This document shows positions 20,725-32,627 of a DNA stretch of 64,000 nt, piece by piece. A program made the translations under genes and the position numbers. Every line of letters begins with the position of its first letter. Position 1 is the first letter of the stretch. The DNA is from Ehrlichia ruminantium (GTDB taxonomy: Bacteria > Pseudomonadota > Alphaproteobacteria > Rickettsiales > Anaplasmataceae): positions 1,126,448 to 1,190,447 of the forward strand of contig NZ_CP033455.1 in the NCBI RefSeq assembly GCF_009728835.1. The letters are read 5' to 3'. Under the pieces are notes generated by a model. The model ran no database searches. It was not told where the DNA came from and worked only from the letters and a program-made list of their open reading frames with translations.

Positions 20725-23442
20725 TTAAAAGATACGATGTTTTGCCTGCGTAAGACCCAAACTAATAACATTAGACTCATCACCTATGATACAATTCATA
20801 TGAGAACTAGGAGATTCTTCGAATCCATTACACACACTATTTCTAATTTTTTCTATAACACTATTTCTAACAACAGTAGATGAAATTTCCTGTTTATGTT
20901 CTTTTAAAGATTCCCTGACTATAGATATAGTTCTCACTTTGGCCTTATTCATAAAAAAGTTAGCCAACTTATGAAAAGATCTGAATACATCAAGTTCTTC
21001 TCTATCGTTTACTATCTTGGATACTAATGCACTTAACATACCTTTTTTAGGATTATTCGTATGTTTTACATATCCTTTCACAACATTTTGTATTATAGTA
21101 TGCTTAGATCGCACCTTATTAGTCATCATAACTAAGACATTTTTATACGCCATTGTTATTGCTTTTTTTCTAGCAATATTGTGTACTTGTATAATATACT
21201 CAGATCGAATGTAAGATTCTACTTTATGGGTCAATCGACTTACTAAAGCTTGTCTACAGCTTTTATCAGTACAAGATCCTTTAATATCACTTGTTAATAG
21301 CCTAATACAATCTCTCACAAGTGTAACTTTATGTTTGTTATATAACGCTTCACCTCGCTGAACAACCCAACTTTGTATAGTAGGATATATAACCTCTTGA
21401 TCTATACACTGCATAACCTGTAATATCATACTATGCACATTTAAACATTCATCCCTTATTTTATTCTGCAAACTTCTATCATTCATTTCTAATAATATAT
21501 TATCCAATCTATCATATTCCAGTTTTAACACTGCATCTAACGAGTCATTAGGATCAACTCTCATCACTGATTGAACTACCTGAGTAGACATGCTTGGTGC
21601 TTCATAAGCACAAGTTCTACGCAAATAAGTACTATCTAAATATTGCTGCTTTCTCAGTTCACCTGTATCAAGGCAAGCTAATTCTTGATTTTCCATCGTA
21701 CTTTCTCCATCAACATAATGTCCTATAGATCGCCTATTTATAGTATGCCTTACCAACGACTGATCACTTCTATTATATGGTAATCCCATAGTACTGATAT
21801 TACGATCCATAACCTGAGTAATACGAATAGTACCATTTAATGGTAGCATAGTATGATTAGCAGTATCTTCTTTACTACTTTGATTAACGTTTCGAGTAAG
21901 ACAAGTACCATTTGCTTTGCTAGAAATTACACTAACTTTTTGACCACGACAAACTCTTGCCATTGTTGACTTACGTTTAGAAACACAGGGAAACTTCTTA
22001 CTATGCAAATGTATTTTTCTACTTCTTGTACTCGTAGTACTCATAGACCTACTACCACAACTTCCACTTATAGCATACCTAGTATGTATAGCTGCTTGAA
22101 AAATTCGTGGATGGCTGCACATCAAGCGTATATTCATCATTGGGTCATTAAGTATTAAGTACAGATTAATTTCTGCACTATTAAGCATAAAACGTATATT
22201 AGAATCCATATTTGACAGCATTTTTAACAAACTTTCAAAAGTCATACCTGCTACTTGATTTAAAAACTGTTGATCAACAGCATTATGCATTACTGTACTT
22301 AATCTACTCTCTATATTGTGTGGGCCTATAGAACAAAGGACTCGGTCATTATGAACCCCAGTATTATCTACACCATCATCTTTACTAGAATCAGAACGTT
22401 GTAAACAACAAGCCAATAAATCTGGCATACTTTTTTCGATATCAGCTGTATCCATTTGATCAACCTGAAGAACAGGATTAGGAGATACAACATTCTTTAA
22501 TAATTCAGATACTGGTTTATCCAAAATAACATCTTGTGTTTGTATACTACTATTACACGCAGTAGCATCTCCTAATCCGCAACCAGCAGATTGACTACTA
22601 TCACTAGATAGTACATTATCTAACAGACCTGCAGTCGGTAATGTATGACCCATATCATCTTGCCGTGCAATTTCACCAAAAATCCTACCTCTATTTGAAG
22701 CAAATTCCCCAATACTATCATGTGGCTTGACACCTACTTTACATCTTTCAGAAGAAAAACCTTTAGATGATAATCTTTCATAGCCACAGGTATCACCAAT
22801 CAAACTATCACAATCTGCTCCAGCACTATTAAAATGTCCAACACCTGAAAATAAACCACTTGTAGAATAAAGACGGTCACTCTCAAATATACTTTTACTA
22901 CACGACTGATCTAATAGTATATCAGAACTACCACTTCCACTTAAATTATAACTAACAGGTAATATTTCATCTTGACAATCAACACGCTCTGAACTCATAG
23001 GATACATAATGCTACTTGAATGACATTTATAACCTAAAGCACCAACAGATGTTAAACAAACACCATTACCCTGTTGTAATCCTTCACCCCTTCTTTCACC
23101 ACACCAAATTTGAGAACAATCTCTAAGTGGTACACTATTCAACTTTGTATCATCTATCAGAATAGGTAAACGTGCTCTATCCTGTTTATTATAACTAACA
23201 TCTTCATCATCAGAAAAATCCATCTCTGTATCATCATAATTTCCCTCATGTAAATCATGAGCTATAGTATGACAAATTGCTTCAGAAGAATCTGATCTTT
23301 CTTTTTCTATACCATTATTTATCAAAGCATTTTGTTCACTTACCTCACAAACTTTCCTAGAACAATATATTACACAACTAACAACTATAATTATGACTGC
23401 TAATAATACAGTCACAAGTAGCACTAACATTTCTATCTTCAT
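20725..23442 (-). CDS. Uncharacterised single-anchor membrane protein
   Basis: A 905-residue protein I do not recognise. It starts MKIEMLVLLVTVLLAV, so nearly the first 27 residues are a membrane segment, and CSRKVC follows. Residues of about 35-340 are Ser/Asp/Gly-rich and look disordered. The middle has a patch of Arg/Ser/Lys-rich sequence near 470-520. The last 280 residues or so look helical and basic, with Lys-rich segments such as NPKKGMLSALVSKIV. The order anchor, low-complexity linker, helical C-terminal domain is the same as in its upstream 1171-residue neighbour, so the two may be distant paralogues. The topology suggests the bulk faces one side of the inner membrane, but which side cannot be said. 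Confidence 0.82.
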   Translation of the reverse strand: MKIEMLVLLVTVLLAVIIIVVSCVIYCSRKVCEVSEQNALINNGIEKERSDSSEAICHTIAHDLHEGNYDDTEMDFSDDEDVSYNKQDRARLPILIDDTKLNSVPLRDCSQIWCGERRGEGLQQGNGVCLTSVGALGYKCHSSSIMYPMSSERVDCQDEILPVSYNLSGSGSSDILLDQSCSKSIFESDRLYSTSGLFSGVGHFNSAGADCDSLIGDTCGYERLSSKGFSSERCKVGVKPHDSIGEFASNRGRIFGEIARQDDMGHTLPTAGLLDNVLSSDSSQSAGCGLGDATACNSSIQTQDVILDKPVSELLKNVVSPNPVLQVDQMDTADIEKSMPDLLACCLQRSDSSKDDGVDNTGVHNDRVLCSIGPHNIESRLSTVMHNAVDQQFLNQVAGMTFESLLKMLSNMDSNIRFMLNSAEINLYLILNDPMMNIRLMCSHPRIFQAAIHTRYAISGSCGSRSMSTTSTRSRKIHLHSKKFPCVSKRKSTMARVCRGQKVSVISSKANGTCLTRNVNQSSKEDTANHTMLPLNGTIRITQVMDRNISTMGLPYNRSDQSLVRHTINRRSIGHYVDGESTMENQELACLDTGELRKQQYLDSTYLRRTCAYEAPSMSTQVVQSVMRVDPNDSLDAVLKLEYDRLDNILLEMNDRSLQNKIRDECLNVHSMILQVMQCIDQEVIYPTIQSWVVQRGEALYNKHKVTLVRDCIRLLTSDIKGSCTDKSCRQALVSRLTHKVESYIRSEYIIQVHNIARKKAITMAYKNVLVMMTNKVRSKHTIIQNVVKGYVKHTNNPKKGMLSALVSKIVNDREELDVFRSFHKLANFFMNKAKVRTISIVRESLKEHKQEISSTVVRNSVIEKIRNSVCNGFEESPSSHMNCIIGDESNVISLGLTQAKHRIF

Positions 23443-23967
23443 ATACCATACCCTTCATAAGTTATTAGGATAATATATGACTTTTTTAATATAAACAAGA
23501 CTATTTAATAAAAAATATACTATTTTAATGTAAATTTTTATGAAAATTCTTGAAATTATGAATATATATTACAATATATGACAAATTATTACGCAAAATA
23601 ATAAATAATGGCAAACATATTAATATAAATACTAAAATAATTAGAATAAGACTTAAACATTTAATAAAAATACCTACATATAGAGTACATAACAATGTAA
23701 TTTCATTACAAAATAATCACTGAAATCAATAATGTAGATATATAATATTCATCTATTGTTAAACTTCATCCAATACATATGATGAGATAGCAATACTCTG
23801 TATTCGCATAATAATATATATTGATGGATTTAATTTATTTAATAATCTACAATTAACACTACACTAAGCATTTTTACTTCAATATCTGCTTTTTAACCTA
23901 ACCTAAATATTACTTTTACATGTTAATATTATTATTAAACTAGAAATAACTTATAATTTCTCCATGA
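23443..23967. other. Gene-free AT-rich gap
   Basis: About 525 bases with stops in all frames and no repeat or RNA gene seen. Confidence 0.45.
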
Positions 23968-24771
23968 CTATTGACTAATACCTGAACTAGGACCCTGTAA
24001 GCCCTTTATTACAGCAACTATCTGTTGATCCATATCAGCACATCTTTTATCAATAGTACTCAACAAATTTAAACATGTCTTAAACATATGCGTATTATCA
24101 TTATCTCGAGATACTGTATGATACGCCTTATTCACTAATGCTCTTGTTTCATAATAAAAACTATGTTCAAAATTCAATAGTGGTTCAATAGCTAGCTTAC
24201 TATCAAGCTCAAGATGCCAGCGCCAATTATTCAACTTCACAGAGAGCAACTTTAAACTTGACACTATTTCTTGTAATGTGTCAGTACCTTCTAACTTAGA
24301 CTTACTACATAAACTCAACAATGCTGATCTCATAGATGTAAGAAGATATGCATTAATACTAAATCGTAATTTCATTCCACGAATCTTACATAAAGACTTA
24401 TCATACCCATCTAGTACTGGCATACCTACAATACTATTTAATTGAGTAGAAGGTACTCCTTCAGGTAAATGTTCAATTTCACTACCGACTTTCTCACTTT
24501 CTGGTACATCTGCTAAAGGATTAATTTGACCTTCTTCACTTAATTGCGCGTCAAGTGTAGTATAAGGTAATCCTGCAATTAAATATTGAATATCACTATC
24601 AACTTTTTTATCCCATGCTACACCTACACAAGAACTAATATCACTCTTGTCACTTATTTGTCTTTTATGAGATAGAGCTTTATAAATACATTTAAAAATA
24701 CATAGTAGTAAAGCAATAATAATTATAGATAATACTATTACTCCCATAATAACATATTCATTCCATTCCAT
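23968..24771 (-). CDS. Uncharacterised single-anchor membrane protein
   Basis: 267 residues from the ATG at 24771, chosen because AAGAAGGGG lies just upstream and because the membrane segment then begins at residue 7 (YVIMGVIVLSIIIIALLLCI). The frame stays open 18 codons further upstream, but that extension has no comparable ribosome-binding site. A polar, acidic linker with a partly repeated motif (LADVPESEKVGSEIEHL) spans about 55-110. The C-terminal 130 residues are helical with regularly spaced Leu and Cys. It resembles in plan the proteins at 25737, 27382 and 49455. I know no function. Confidence 0.78.
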   Translation of the reverse strand: MEWNEYVIMGVIVLSIIIIALLLCIFKCIYKALSHKRQISDKSDISSCVGVAWDKKVDSDIQYLIAGLPYTTLDAQLSEEGQINPLADVPESEKVGSEIEHLPEGVPSTQLNSIVGMPVLDGYDKSLCKIRGMKLRFSINAYLLTSMRSALLSLCSKSKLEGTDTLQEIVSSLKLLSVKLNNWRWHLELDSKLAIEPLLNFEHSFYYETRALVNKAYHTVSRDNDNTHMFKTCLNLLSTIDKRCADMDQQIVAVIKGLQGPSSGISQ

Positions 24772-25736
24772 AATATACCCCTTCTTACAAATCCCAGAAC
24801 CCACTTGTGCATATGCAATACCCACAATAGCAATGAGATACTCTCATTATCTTTATAAGTATTCTATACCATTCTTCAAACACAGAAGTCTTAAATTTAT
24901 TACATATTTCTTTCAAATTTTAGTAAAAAACCTTACTATATTAAGTATATGTGAATATAAATTAATAAAATCCTAATTTATTATTTGTTTTTTCCTACCG
25001 TAGACTTATTACAACATTAAGAATTAATACCATGATATTTATGACATAATATTTATGATAAGATTTAACAAATAAATCTAAATACTGGAATTCCTATGAT
25101 ATACAAGATTTACAATCCCACTCTTTGTTAATATAGTAACCCTTACACATAACAGTAGTATATTACATAAATTTATTACACAACTTATGTATTTAAAGGC
25201 ACTAACATCAAATTATTCTTTATAAGACATAGCTATAGACATATATGTTAATAGTCCATCTTCACTATAAAAAAACAAACTAACCAACTCAACAAAGCAA
25301 GTGATAAAAAAATAATAATACTATAAAACAAAATACATAATTAATATCTTGCTACACATCACCAATACATCCCATGTTTATAATAACACTAATACCTTAT
25401 ATTAATAGGAATAATACATCTAAGACCACACGACATCATAACATGTACATATTTATTTTAGCCCTTACGTACTACAAATATATATTTTTATGCTTCACAA
25501 GACTATCTAGCATATAAAACACATTGCTTTTAAGTTCTTAATTTTAATACCCTTATACACATATTTTCCTACAGTGAATATTAACTAAATAGACTTCCCT
25601 AACAAACATATAACTTTTCCTACAGTAAAAAACATCATATAATTGTATATTTAGCGTGTCTTGTTTATTGGTATTATAAACATTTTTTATACAGCACCAT
25701 TTAGTATAAGTTAATAATATTACATATTATCATTAG
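24772..25736. other. Gene-free AT-rich gap
   Basis: About 965 bases. No gene, repeat, RNA or strong hairpin recognised. Confidence 0.45.
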
Positions 25737-26387
25737 TTAACACCTAACAATAACATCTTCCTTTATATCTCTACCCCATAATAACTTTTGCAATATTCTT
25801 TGCTTCTTACAACAATCGTCCATACTTGCCTTAATAATAATATGATATAGGTCATAATCTGCAGCATTTTTTGTAGATACTAACTTAACCATTTCTTGTA
25901 CCTTAGTAATAGTAGATAATAGCCTATTATATCCTAATAATTCATAACTTAAGAACTCTGAAATTGTGCTACCATCTTCACAAATCGCTACCTGATCAAA
26001 TGCTTCTAATGTTCTTTCTAAATCAACAAGTTTACTGTCACACAACCTCAACAAATCTTCTAAATTCTGCCCAGAAGATTCTGGTATTGACTGTCGTACA
26101 ACACCTAGCATACTTAATAAAGTACCATAAATAAATGCTTGATTGTATAAACGCTGTTCAACTCTACCTGGTTTTAAATAAGACCTGGTAACTTCCTCAG
26201 TTATAAGTGCCTTATTAACTTTGTTTAAAAGAGTTACTGGTATTCCTTGTACTCCAGGCAAAACTCTACTTAATCCCTGCATATCTGACTCAATATACAA
26301 CTTTTGTTGAAGTAACTTTCTTACAAAATAGCATAACACAAATATTACCACACTTAGAAGTAGCAGTATTAGAGATGCTACACCCAT
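25737..26387 (-). CDS. Uncharacterised single-anchor helical protein
   Basis: A 216-residue protein starting MGVASLILLLLSVVIFVLCY, so the membrane segment begins almost at residue 1. The remainder, from about 25 on, is a predicted helical domain with evenly spaced Leu and Tyr and no low-complexity linker. It ends in a basic WGRDIKEDVIVRC with a terminal Cys. Same strand and plan as the neighbours at 23968 and 27382, with long non-coding gaps on both sides, so each probably has its own promoter. Function unknown. Confidence 0.78.
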   Translation of the reverse strand: MGVASLILLLLSVVIFVLCYFVRKLLQQKLYIESDMQGLSRVLPGVQGIPVTLLNKVNKALITEEVTRSYLKPGRVEQRLYNQAFIYGTLLSMLGVVRQSIPESSGQNLEDLLRLCDSKLVDLERTLEAFDQVAICEDGSTISEFLSYELLGYNRLLSTITKVQEMVKLVSTKNAADYDLYHIIIKASMDDCCKKQRILQKLLWGRDIKEDVIVRC

Positions 26388-27381
26388 AACAACATTACAT
26401 TTGATAAGATTAGTATAAATTTATTAATAATAAACTATATATTATAGCGCTTAACATATATAAAAATTTATTGTAATGTAATGCAACATTACAACTTAAA
26501 TATACCATTTAATTCTTAAAAATATCTATCTATATTTCATTAATACATAAAGTATTATTCAACTAATACACTATGTTAATAAAAGAATACCTCTACTAAA
26601 TAATTTCCATATCACACTTAAAAAACATTTAGTAAGTTTTTATCCTACATTAGTAACGACAATCACTATTTAATCAAATACATCGATAATATATACTTTA
26701 AAACCAATAGTGCTCATAACAACAAAAATTTATAGTACATTTTTTATAAAATAATAAATCTGACTTTTTTAAGAGAAATTATAGATCTAGTTTTTATATA
26801 CAATCCAAAAATAATATTGTAAAATTTGAGCATACTCTATCTTTTACCAATATTATACATATATAGCTATACTATTCTGTAAGGACTATAGTATACAACA
26901 TGATAATTACCAGCTAGAAAAAGGAAGTAAACGCAACTTTTTTATTAAGATATATAAACTCAACACTTATATCATAAACACTACATTGCTATATCTAATA
27001 AGTAGCATATCTTAGAGTTGCTACTAAATTAAGTACAACATACTGTCACAATTATGTATAAACAAATATAAAGGAATTATACATAAAATATTTCAGTTAA
27101 CTAAATATCACAATAAAGCAATTACTTAATACTTATATGCTTTTAATACACAGTAACATAAATCAATAATATATCCTGTAGATATAAAATATACCTTTTT
27201 ATTTAGCAATAAATTACTAATTATAGTACTATTAAATATCATCATTAGATAATTAGAATATCTACACTACTGTAAACTTATAATTTACAAGATAAACAAA
27301 TCTACTATTAAATAATAATCTTACTAATCACTTTAGACACTACAATTTAAATACTAATCTAAGAAAAACTATTACAAATTT
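26388..27381. other. Gene-free AT-rich gap
   Basis: About 995 bases between two minus-strand genes, with nothing recognisable. Confidence 0.45.
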
Positions 27382-27927
27382 TTATATGTTCACCTGATTA
27401 CACTTCGCATGACATGAAGAAACATTAGCTTTCCCCAATACAACATCTTTTTCCAATAAATCTTCAATATCACTTTTAATAAAACTACACATATCAGCAA
27501 AATGATTACACATCTCTACTTTGCATGACTCAGGATAATTATCAATAGCCTTATCTAATAAAGACTTCATACTTTTCATAGTGCTATCATAATCATCATA
27601 AATAGTGTCACTTTTTAATGGTGTCTGTCGATCGACAAATACATCAATGCATACACGCATTTGATCTGTAGATTCTTTAAACTGATCATTAACTTCATAT
27701 CTATTTTGTATAGGTAATCTTAAACATAATTTATCAATAGTAAATTGAGAATTTACTAAAAATTTAACAAACCATTTATATGAAATATCATTTATTTTAT
27801 TATCAATTATATTAGATTTATAATAAAATTGCTCATTTTCTCTTAAAGTTTTTATAGCCCAGAAAATTATTCCTAGTAAGGCTATTACTAGAAGAAATAC
27901 TATTAACAAAATATAATGAGTCTGCAC
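27382..27927 (-). CDS. Uncharacterised single-anchor helical protein, probable GTG start
   Basis: 181 residues from the GTG at 27927. The frame is open to a TTG at 27963, but the upstream part lacks a ribosome-binding site. The GTG follows AGGTGTGTTT, similar to the AGGAGTGTGTT before the start at 61866, and places the membrane segment (YILLIVFLLVIALLGIIF) at residues 4-21 as in neighbouring genes. The rest is helical, Asp- and Lys-rich and Cys-containing, with no motif I can name. It is in the same class as the proteins at 23968 and 25737. Confidence 0.7.
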   Translation of the reverse strand: MQTHYILLIVFLLVIALLGIIFWAIKTLRENEQFYYKSNIIDNKINDISYKWFVKFLVNSQFTIDKLCLRLPIQNRYEVNDQFKESTDQMRVCIDVFVDRQTPLKSDTIYDDYDSTMKSMKSLLDKAIDNYPESCKVEMCNHFADMCSFIKSDIEDLLEKDVVLGKANVSSCHAKCNQVNI

Positions 27928-28773
27928 AAACACACCTATACTTATGTAACCAAACTTCAGCAATTAGATCACAAATATTTATCTGTAAAGATAATGTTAC
28001 ACTAAATAAATTAATCTAACTTTAAAATACGCATAACTAAAATATGCGTATAATTATTTTCTTAATTGTTAGATATTTGCAACTTAATTATATATTACAG
28101 TAACCCTGTACATCCTTATAAGTTGACATCTTTTATTAATTAAATAAAATAGCTATAGACTTGTAGATAAAAATATCATTACTGACATTATTTTATAATA
28201 CAGCTGTAACATTCTAATTAATAACATATCTATTTTTTTATCTTTACTATACCTGGATATCAATACATAAGTGGTAGTTTTATCGCTAAAATATCAACTT
28301 ATCAACCATACAATTAACATTATTCCACAATATTGTACAGCATATTAAATGATCGTACATATTTTCTTTTATCTTAATCTTATATATGAAAATCAATAAC
28401 AATTTGATTACTTAAACATTAAAATATCACCCATTAAGATATATTCTTGTATCAATATAGTAATATCATAAATATACTCACATATTACATCATATCTAAA
28501 ATAAACTGATAAGAAAAATTCAACCATAACTGCATATATACTTTGTATACACAATCTATCTACACAAAATACATCTCTTGTAATATAAAACATAGTGTAT
28601 GTAGTACAGCAATAAATCTAACTAATTTCTACATTAATTAGGCAGAAAGCGTAATTCCTATAATGAAAACTACACTATCCTGACACATCGATAAACTTAT
28701 ATTATAATTACAATATTTTATCAGAACACAAAACAAACTACTCTGTAAAATATTTTTAATATATAAAGGGTAA
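27928..28773. other. Gene-free AT-rich gap
   Basis: About 845 bases. A 61-codon minus-strand frame at 28408-28593 has no ribosome-binding site or recognisable composition and was not called. Confidence 0.45.
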
Positions 28774-29442
28774 CTACCTTACTACTCCTACAGGATTTAT
28801 CGGTTTACTATTATTTACATCACGTAATTCAATAGAACTCAACTTAGATGTTACATTACTACCTACAGGCTTTCCCTGTTCAAGATCTTGGGATCCTATC
28901 GATAAATCTTGCATAGCAACACGCGGAATAGTACTTTGGTCCCGTGAACTACCTGCTTTTACATTTTCCACTATAGGTTTAGTAGGAACTTCTGAAATAT
29001 CATCTCCAGATTCTTTATTTTCCCCCAGAGATTCTTTTGAAGATTCCAATGCAGTATTTATAGATCCTATTACACTTCTTCGCACACCAGAATGTACAGC
29101 TTGATCCTCTACTTCGTCACTAATTTTATCCTGTTTACCCATCACATCCTGATATTGAGCATTACCCACACCAAGAGATGTATCACACGAATATTTTGCT
29201 AATTCATCTGATAAATATAACAACTCAGCACTTAATTCTTTTACGCGTGCTTCCACATTACTCTGTACATTCTCAAGCTCTTTACGTGTATTCTCATAGT
29301 ACACCATATTTGTTCTAACCAAACCAGCAACAGAACTCCGCATTTCTTTTAATTTTAACCAGACCTTCACCATTGCAATTGTACAAATAAGTAGTAAAAC
29401 CGATGTAACAACTGTTAATGCTATATAAACTCGCAAATTCAT
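28774..29442 (-). CDS. Uncharacterised anchored protein with coiled coil and disordered tail
   Basis: A 222-residue protein starting MNLRVYIALTVVTSVLLLIC, with the membrane segment at about 5-26. AGTAGGGGA about ten bases upstream supports the start. Residues 28-80 have heptad-like spacing (KLKEMRSSVAGLVR, LENVQSNVEARVKELSAEL) and probably form a coiled coil. The last 130 residues are Ser/Glu/Asp/Val-rich and likely disordered. There is no catalytic motif. The anchor, short coil and acidic tail match the pattern of the next four genes to the right. Confidence 0.78.
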   Translation of the reverse strand: MNLRVYIALTVVTSVLLLICTIAMVKVWLKLKEMRSSVAGLVRTNMVYYENTRKELENVQSNVEARVKELSAELLYLSDELAKYSCDTSLGVGNAQYQDVMGKQDKISDEVEDQAVHSGVRRSVIGSINTALESSKESLGENKESGDDISEVPTKPIVENVKAGSSRDQSTIPRVAMQDLSIGSQDLEQGKPVGSNVTSKLSSIELRDVNNSKPINPVGVVR

Positions 29443-30341
29443 AAGATTCCCCTACTTAAAAAACAAACATGTAGTAACCACTAAACAACTCATTAATCTG
29501 GTATAAATCTGAAAAAAAAAAAAAAAAATAACCCTAAACACTTTGATAATCTCTACAGTTTGCATATGTATTCCATTATATGCTAAACTCTAACCGATAA
29601 AGCATACTAACATAGAAAGGTAATTAATATATTAACTTTTCTCATTAATATATTCATATATACTAATTACTTTTATATTAATTAATTGTATTAATATGTT
29701 GTATAAAAAATTGTTATAGGTCCAATTATGACATTAAATTGTCTTTAAAAAGCTGAAAATGCATATACCATCAGTACAAACATTATATGCTCAAAAGGAA
29801 ATACATATTAACATACCTTAAATTCCTTTAACATTATAGCATTCTTTCAACCTTAGAAAATAACTAACTCACATAGACAACTTCTTTCTATATTTTGTAA
29901 GTATATAACTTCATGATAAAACTATGTATTATAGTAAATGACCAATACAAACACAACAATAATACTATAGTATTGATACAAAGATGTATTGCTAAAACAA
30001 GTAAATTAGAATATATAGATTTATAATATAAGCAGCTTATAAAAATTACAACTCAATGCTTTTTACAACTAATAATAAATGAAAAATTACTAAACAAGCT
30101 GTATATAGACACAACTAGAAAAATGAATAAAACTTTTAATTCCCCACACATATCTGTAAAACTAGAGAAAAGAATATTCCTACATCTATAAACGACAATA
30201 CCATACAAATACTGATAGCATAATATTCATATACTATGCTACTTCACTAAATTAACAAAAAAGTATAAAACACACTCAGTATAATATAAATACGTATACT
30301 AATTTTACTTAACACATATTTTACTCATTTTAATATACATC
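29443..30341. other. Gene-free gap with an A17 tract
   Basis: About 900 bases. A run of 17 A lies at 29512-29528, 70-86 bases upstream of the start at 29442 (T17 on the coding strand). It could vary in length and alter promoter spacing. Nothing else was recognised. Confidence 0.5.
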
Positions 30342-30896
30342 TTAATGCCTATAACGCACAGTTAACTTTCCATCAGCAACAGAAGTAACTGATACATCAG
30401 ATGTTACACAAGATTTTTTATCACTAACATCTCCTTCTGCTCCTTTTTCTTCCGGATTTTTATCAGCATCTGAAAACATAGGATTTTCTAGTATAAGAGA
30501 TTGACCTGTTGGATCATCACTTATAGGATTTGACGGATCTCGAATAAGTGGACCACTAACTTTATCAGGTATTCTTAACAACAAATTTGCACTTAACATC
30601 TTATGATCAGTTGTAGATCTTTCATCAGAACATATACCATCTTTACTCATATCATCATGCAGATCATGAACTAGCTTTGTTAAATTCTCCAATTCATTAG
30701 TTTTTCCAATTACGTTCCGAAGTCGTTCTTCAATATCCGTACAATAATCCGCATCTTGTGTTTTTACACTATTCCATTCCTTCCTAAATTTACAAAAATT
30801 GGATAATACACATGCTGCAACGCACATAACAATACAGAACAATAATGCCAACAGCACTATTAATCCTATAAAACAATATTCCTGAGTTTCCAACAT
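30342..30896 (-). CDS. Uncharacterised anchored protein with acidic tail
   Basis: A 184-residue protein starting MLETQEYCFIGLIVLLALLF, with the membrane segment at about 8-31 and three Cys in or near it. AAAGGA six bases before the ATG supports the start. Residues 35-75 are helical and charged. From about 75 on the sequence is Ser/Asp/Glu/Pro-rich and disordered-looking, with DPSNPISDDPTGQ and later NPEEKGAEGDVSDKK. It has the same plan as the genes at 28774, 32628, 34876 and 35874. No function can be given. Confidence 0.76.
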   Translation of the reverse strand: MLETQEYCFIGLIVLLALLFCIVMCVAACVLSNFCKFRKEWNSVKTQDADYCTDIEERLRNVIGKTNELENLTKLVHDLHDDMSKDGICSDERSTTDHKMLSANLLLRIPDKVSGPLIRDPSNPISDDPTGQSLILENPMFSDADKNPEEKGAEGDVSDKKSCVTSDVSVTSVADGKLTVRYRH

Positions 30897-32627
30897 ATGA
30901 ATTCCTTTTTCTCCGCAAACTACTTATTAATAAGTTACCACTTAGTAATCAATACATATTAATTTCTATTCCCTTCAATAGACTAAACAATCCATATTCT
31001 TACTAAAGGAACATAAGATTAATGCTTATCAAGTAATTATGCTGACAAAAACAATATTTGGATGAATTTTCATAAAAAGACATCGTAAATAGTATGTATT
31101 CTTACTGAAATATCCTTCCTTTTACAAGATAAACGTAGAAAATAATAATATAAAAAAGTAATCAATTTATTACTTAGTTAAAAAATATTAACATATAATG
31201 ACTCCTTTGGCTAATGAAGGTCACACAACATTAACACGTAATTATCAAAATTTAGTAATACCATAATAAATATTAAGTCATCTTATTTATTTAAAGGTTC
31301 ATTAACCATATTTTCTTTTAACGACATCATTCACAATCATCTCCTGATAGATGCATAATACAAACACACTTTTACTATATTTATTACATGATTTACGAAT
31401 ACTATATATCAATAAACATCTATCAAAATATTATCAAAAATAAAAGTATTTTATAATAATCAGTGTTTATTACACATACAACTTACTATACAAAACAACA
31501 TTACCTAATCACTCATATTATAATACTTACTATTTTTTATATTGAAAAAAAACTCTTATCAAATTAGGTAAAGGTTTATATATTTTTATGATAAATACAG
31601 TATGTATTACAAGAATAAAGTAAAATGGATTGTGTAACACTGTAGAGTTTTAGATGGTAAGTTGGTTTGTGTAGTAGAATACTATTAGAGCAATTTAGGT
31701 AAAGGTTTATATATTTTTATGATAAATACAGTATGTATTATAAGAATAAAGTAAAATGGATTGTGTAGCACTGTAGAGTTTTGAGATGGTAAGTTAGTTT
31801 GTATAGTAGAATACCATTAGAGCAATTTTCTAGCACTTGCACCTACTATAAATACAAACATGTTAAAATGGACAAGTACTTTTATAATTTTAATGTCAAT
31901 CTATAAACGAGTAGGAGAATTTACTATTCACTTCTATAAATATGGAATATATTTATTTGATATAACTTCCTACTAATATAACAACAGTATTGATTAAACA
32001 TATACTGTATCGGTAACGTGCAACAAGATACTAATTATGTATTCAGTTTAAGATAATATTATTGTTTTTTATCACCATAACTGTCATACCATAGACCATT
32101 AACAAAATATCCTATTGCTTTTGACTATATATTTTACTTTATAATAGAATAATAAATTTCTCCATAATTTTAACAGCGTACAATGTACATACTGAAAATC
32201 TAGCACTATCACTTCAGTACTGAAATTCAGTTACACACCAACAAATATATGTTACTTTTCTTCTTATAACAATATAATAAAGGTATAGTATTACATTACT
32301 AAATAAGACATAAGTTCCTACAAAAATTCAGAAATGTACAATCAGTATCTCAAATTTAGCATCCTATATGATCTATCATAACTCAAGACATATATAAAAT
32401 CACTTACTATAACAAACTAACCTAGCTTTTTTTAATAGGTTCCCTTAGGTAAGTTTTACACTATAACTTATACATTAAATTTGTTACGCTACACATTATT
32501 CTATTATTTATATATATCCTAATACATTAACAGCACACTACTATACAATAACTTTGCTACTTAATAAAACTTTACACTGTATAACATTCTACAACCCTTT
32601 ACACATAATAAACAATGATTATGGAAA
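30897..32627. other. Long gene-free stretch with a short tandem repeat
   Basis: About 1.7 kb with no supported gene. It contains two copies of a 131-bp unit at about 31566-31828, which are G/T-rich on the plus strand in an otherwise A/C-rich region. Confidence 0.5.
31566..31828 (+). repeat. Tandem repeat, 131-bp unit, 2 copies; inverted relative of the 33.8-34.5 kb array
   Basis: AGGTAAAGG occurs at 31566 and 31697, 131 bases apart, and the units are nearly identical. The same unit occurs in reverse complement in the larger array at 33800-34545. The two arrays therefore form an inverted pair around the gene at 32628-33323. Confidence 0.9.

Noticed and set aside
28408..28593. 61-codon minus-strand frame in a gap of the anchored-protein block
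   Set aside because: Unlike its neighbours it has no N-terminal membrane segment and no ribosome-binding site.
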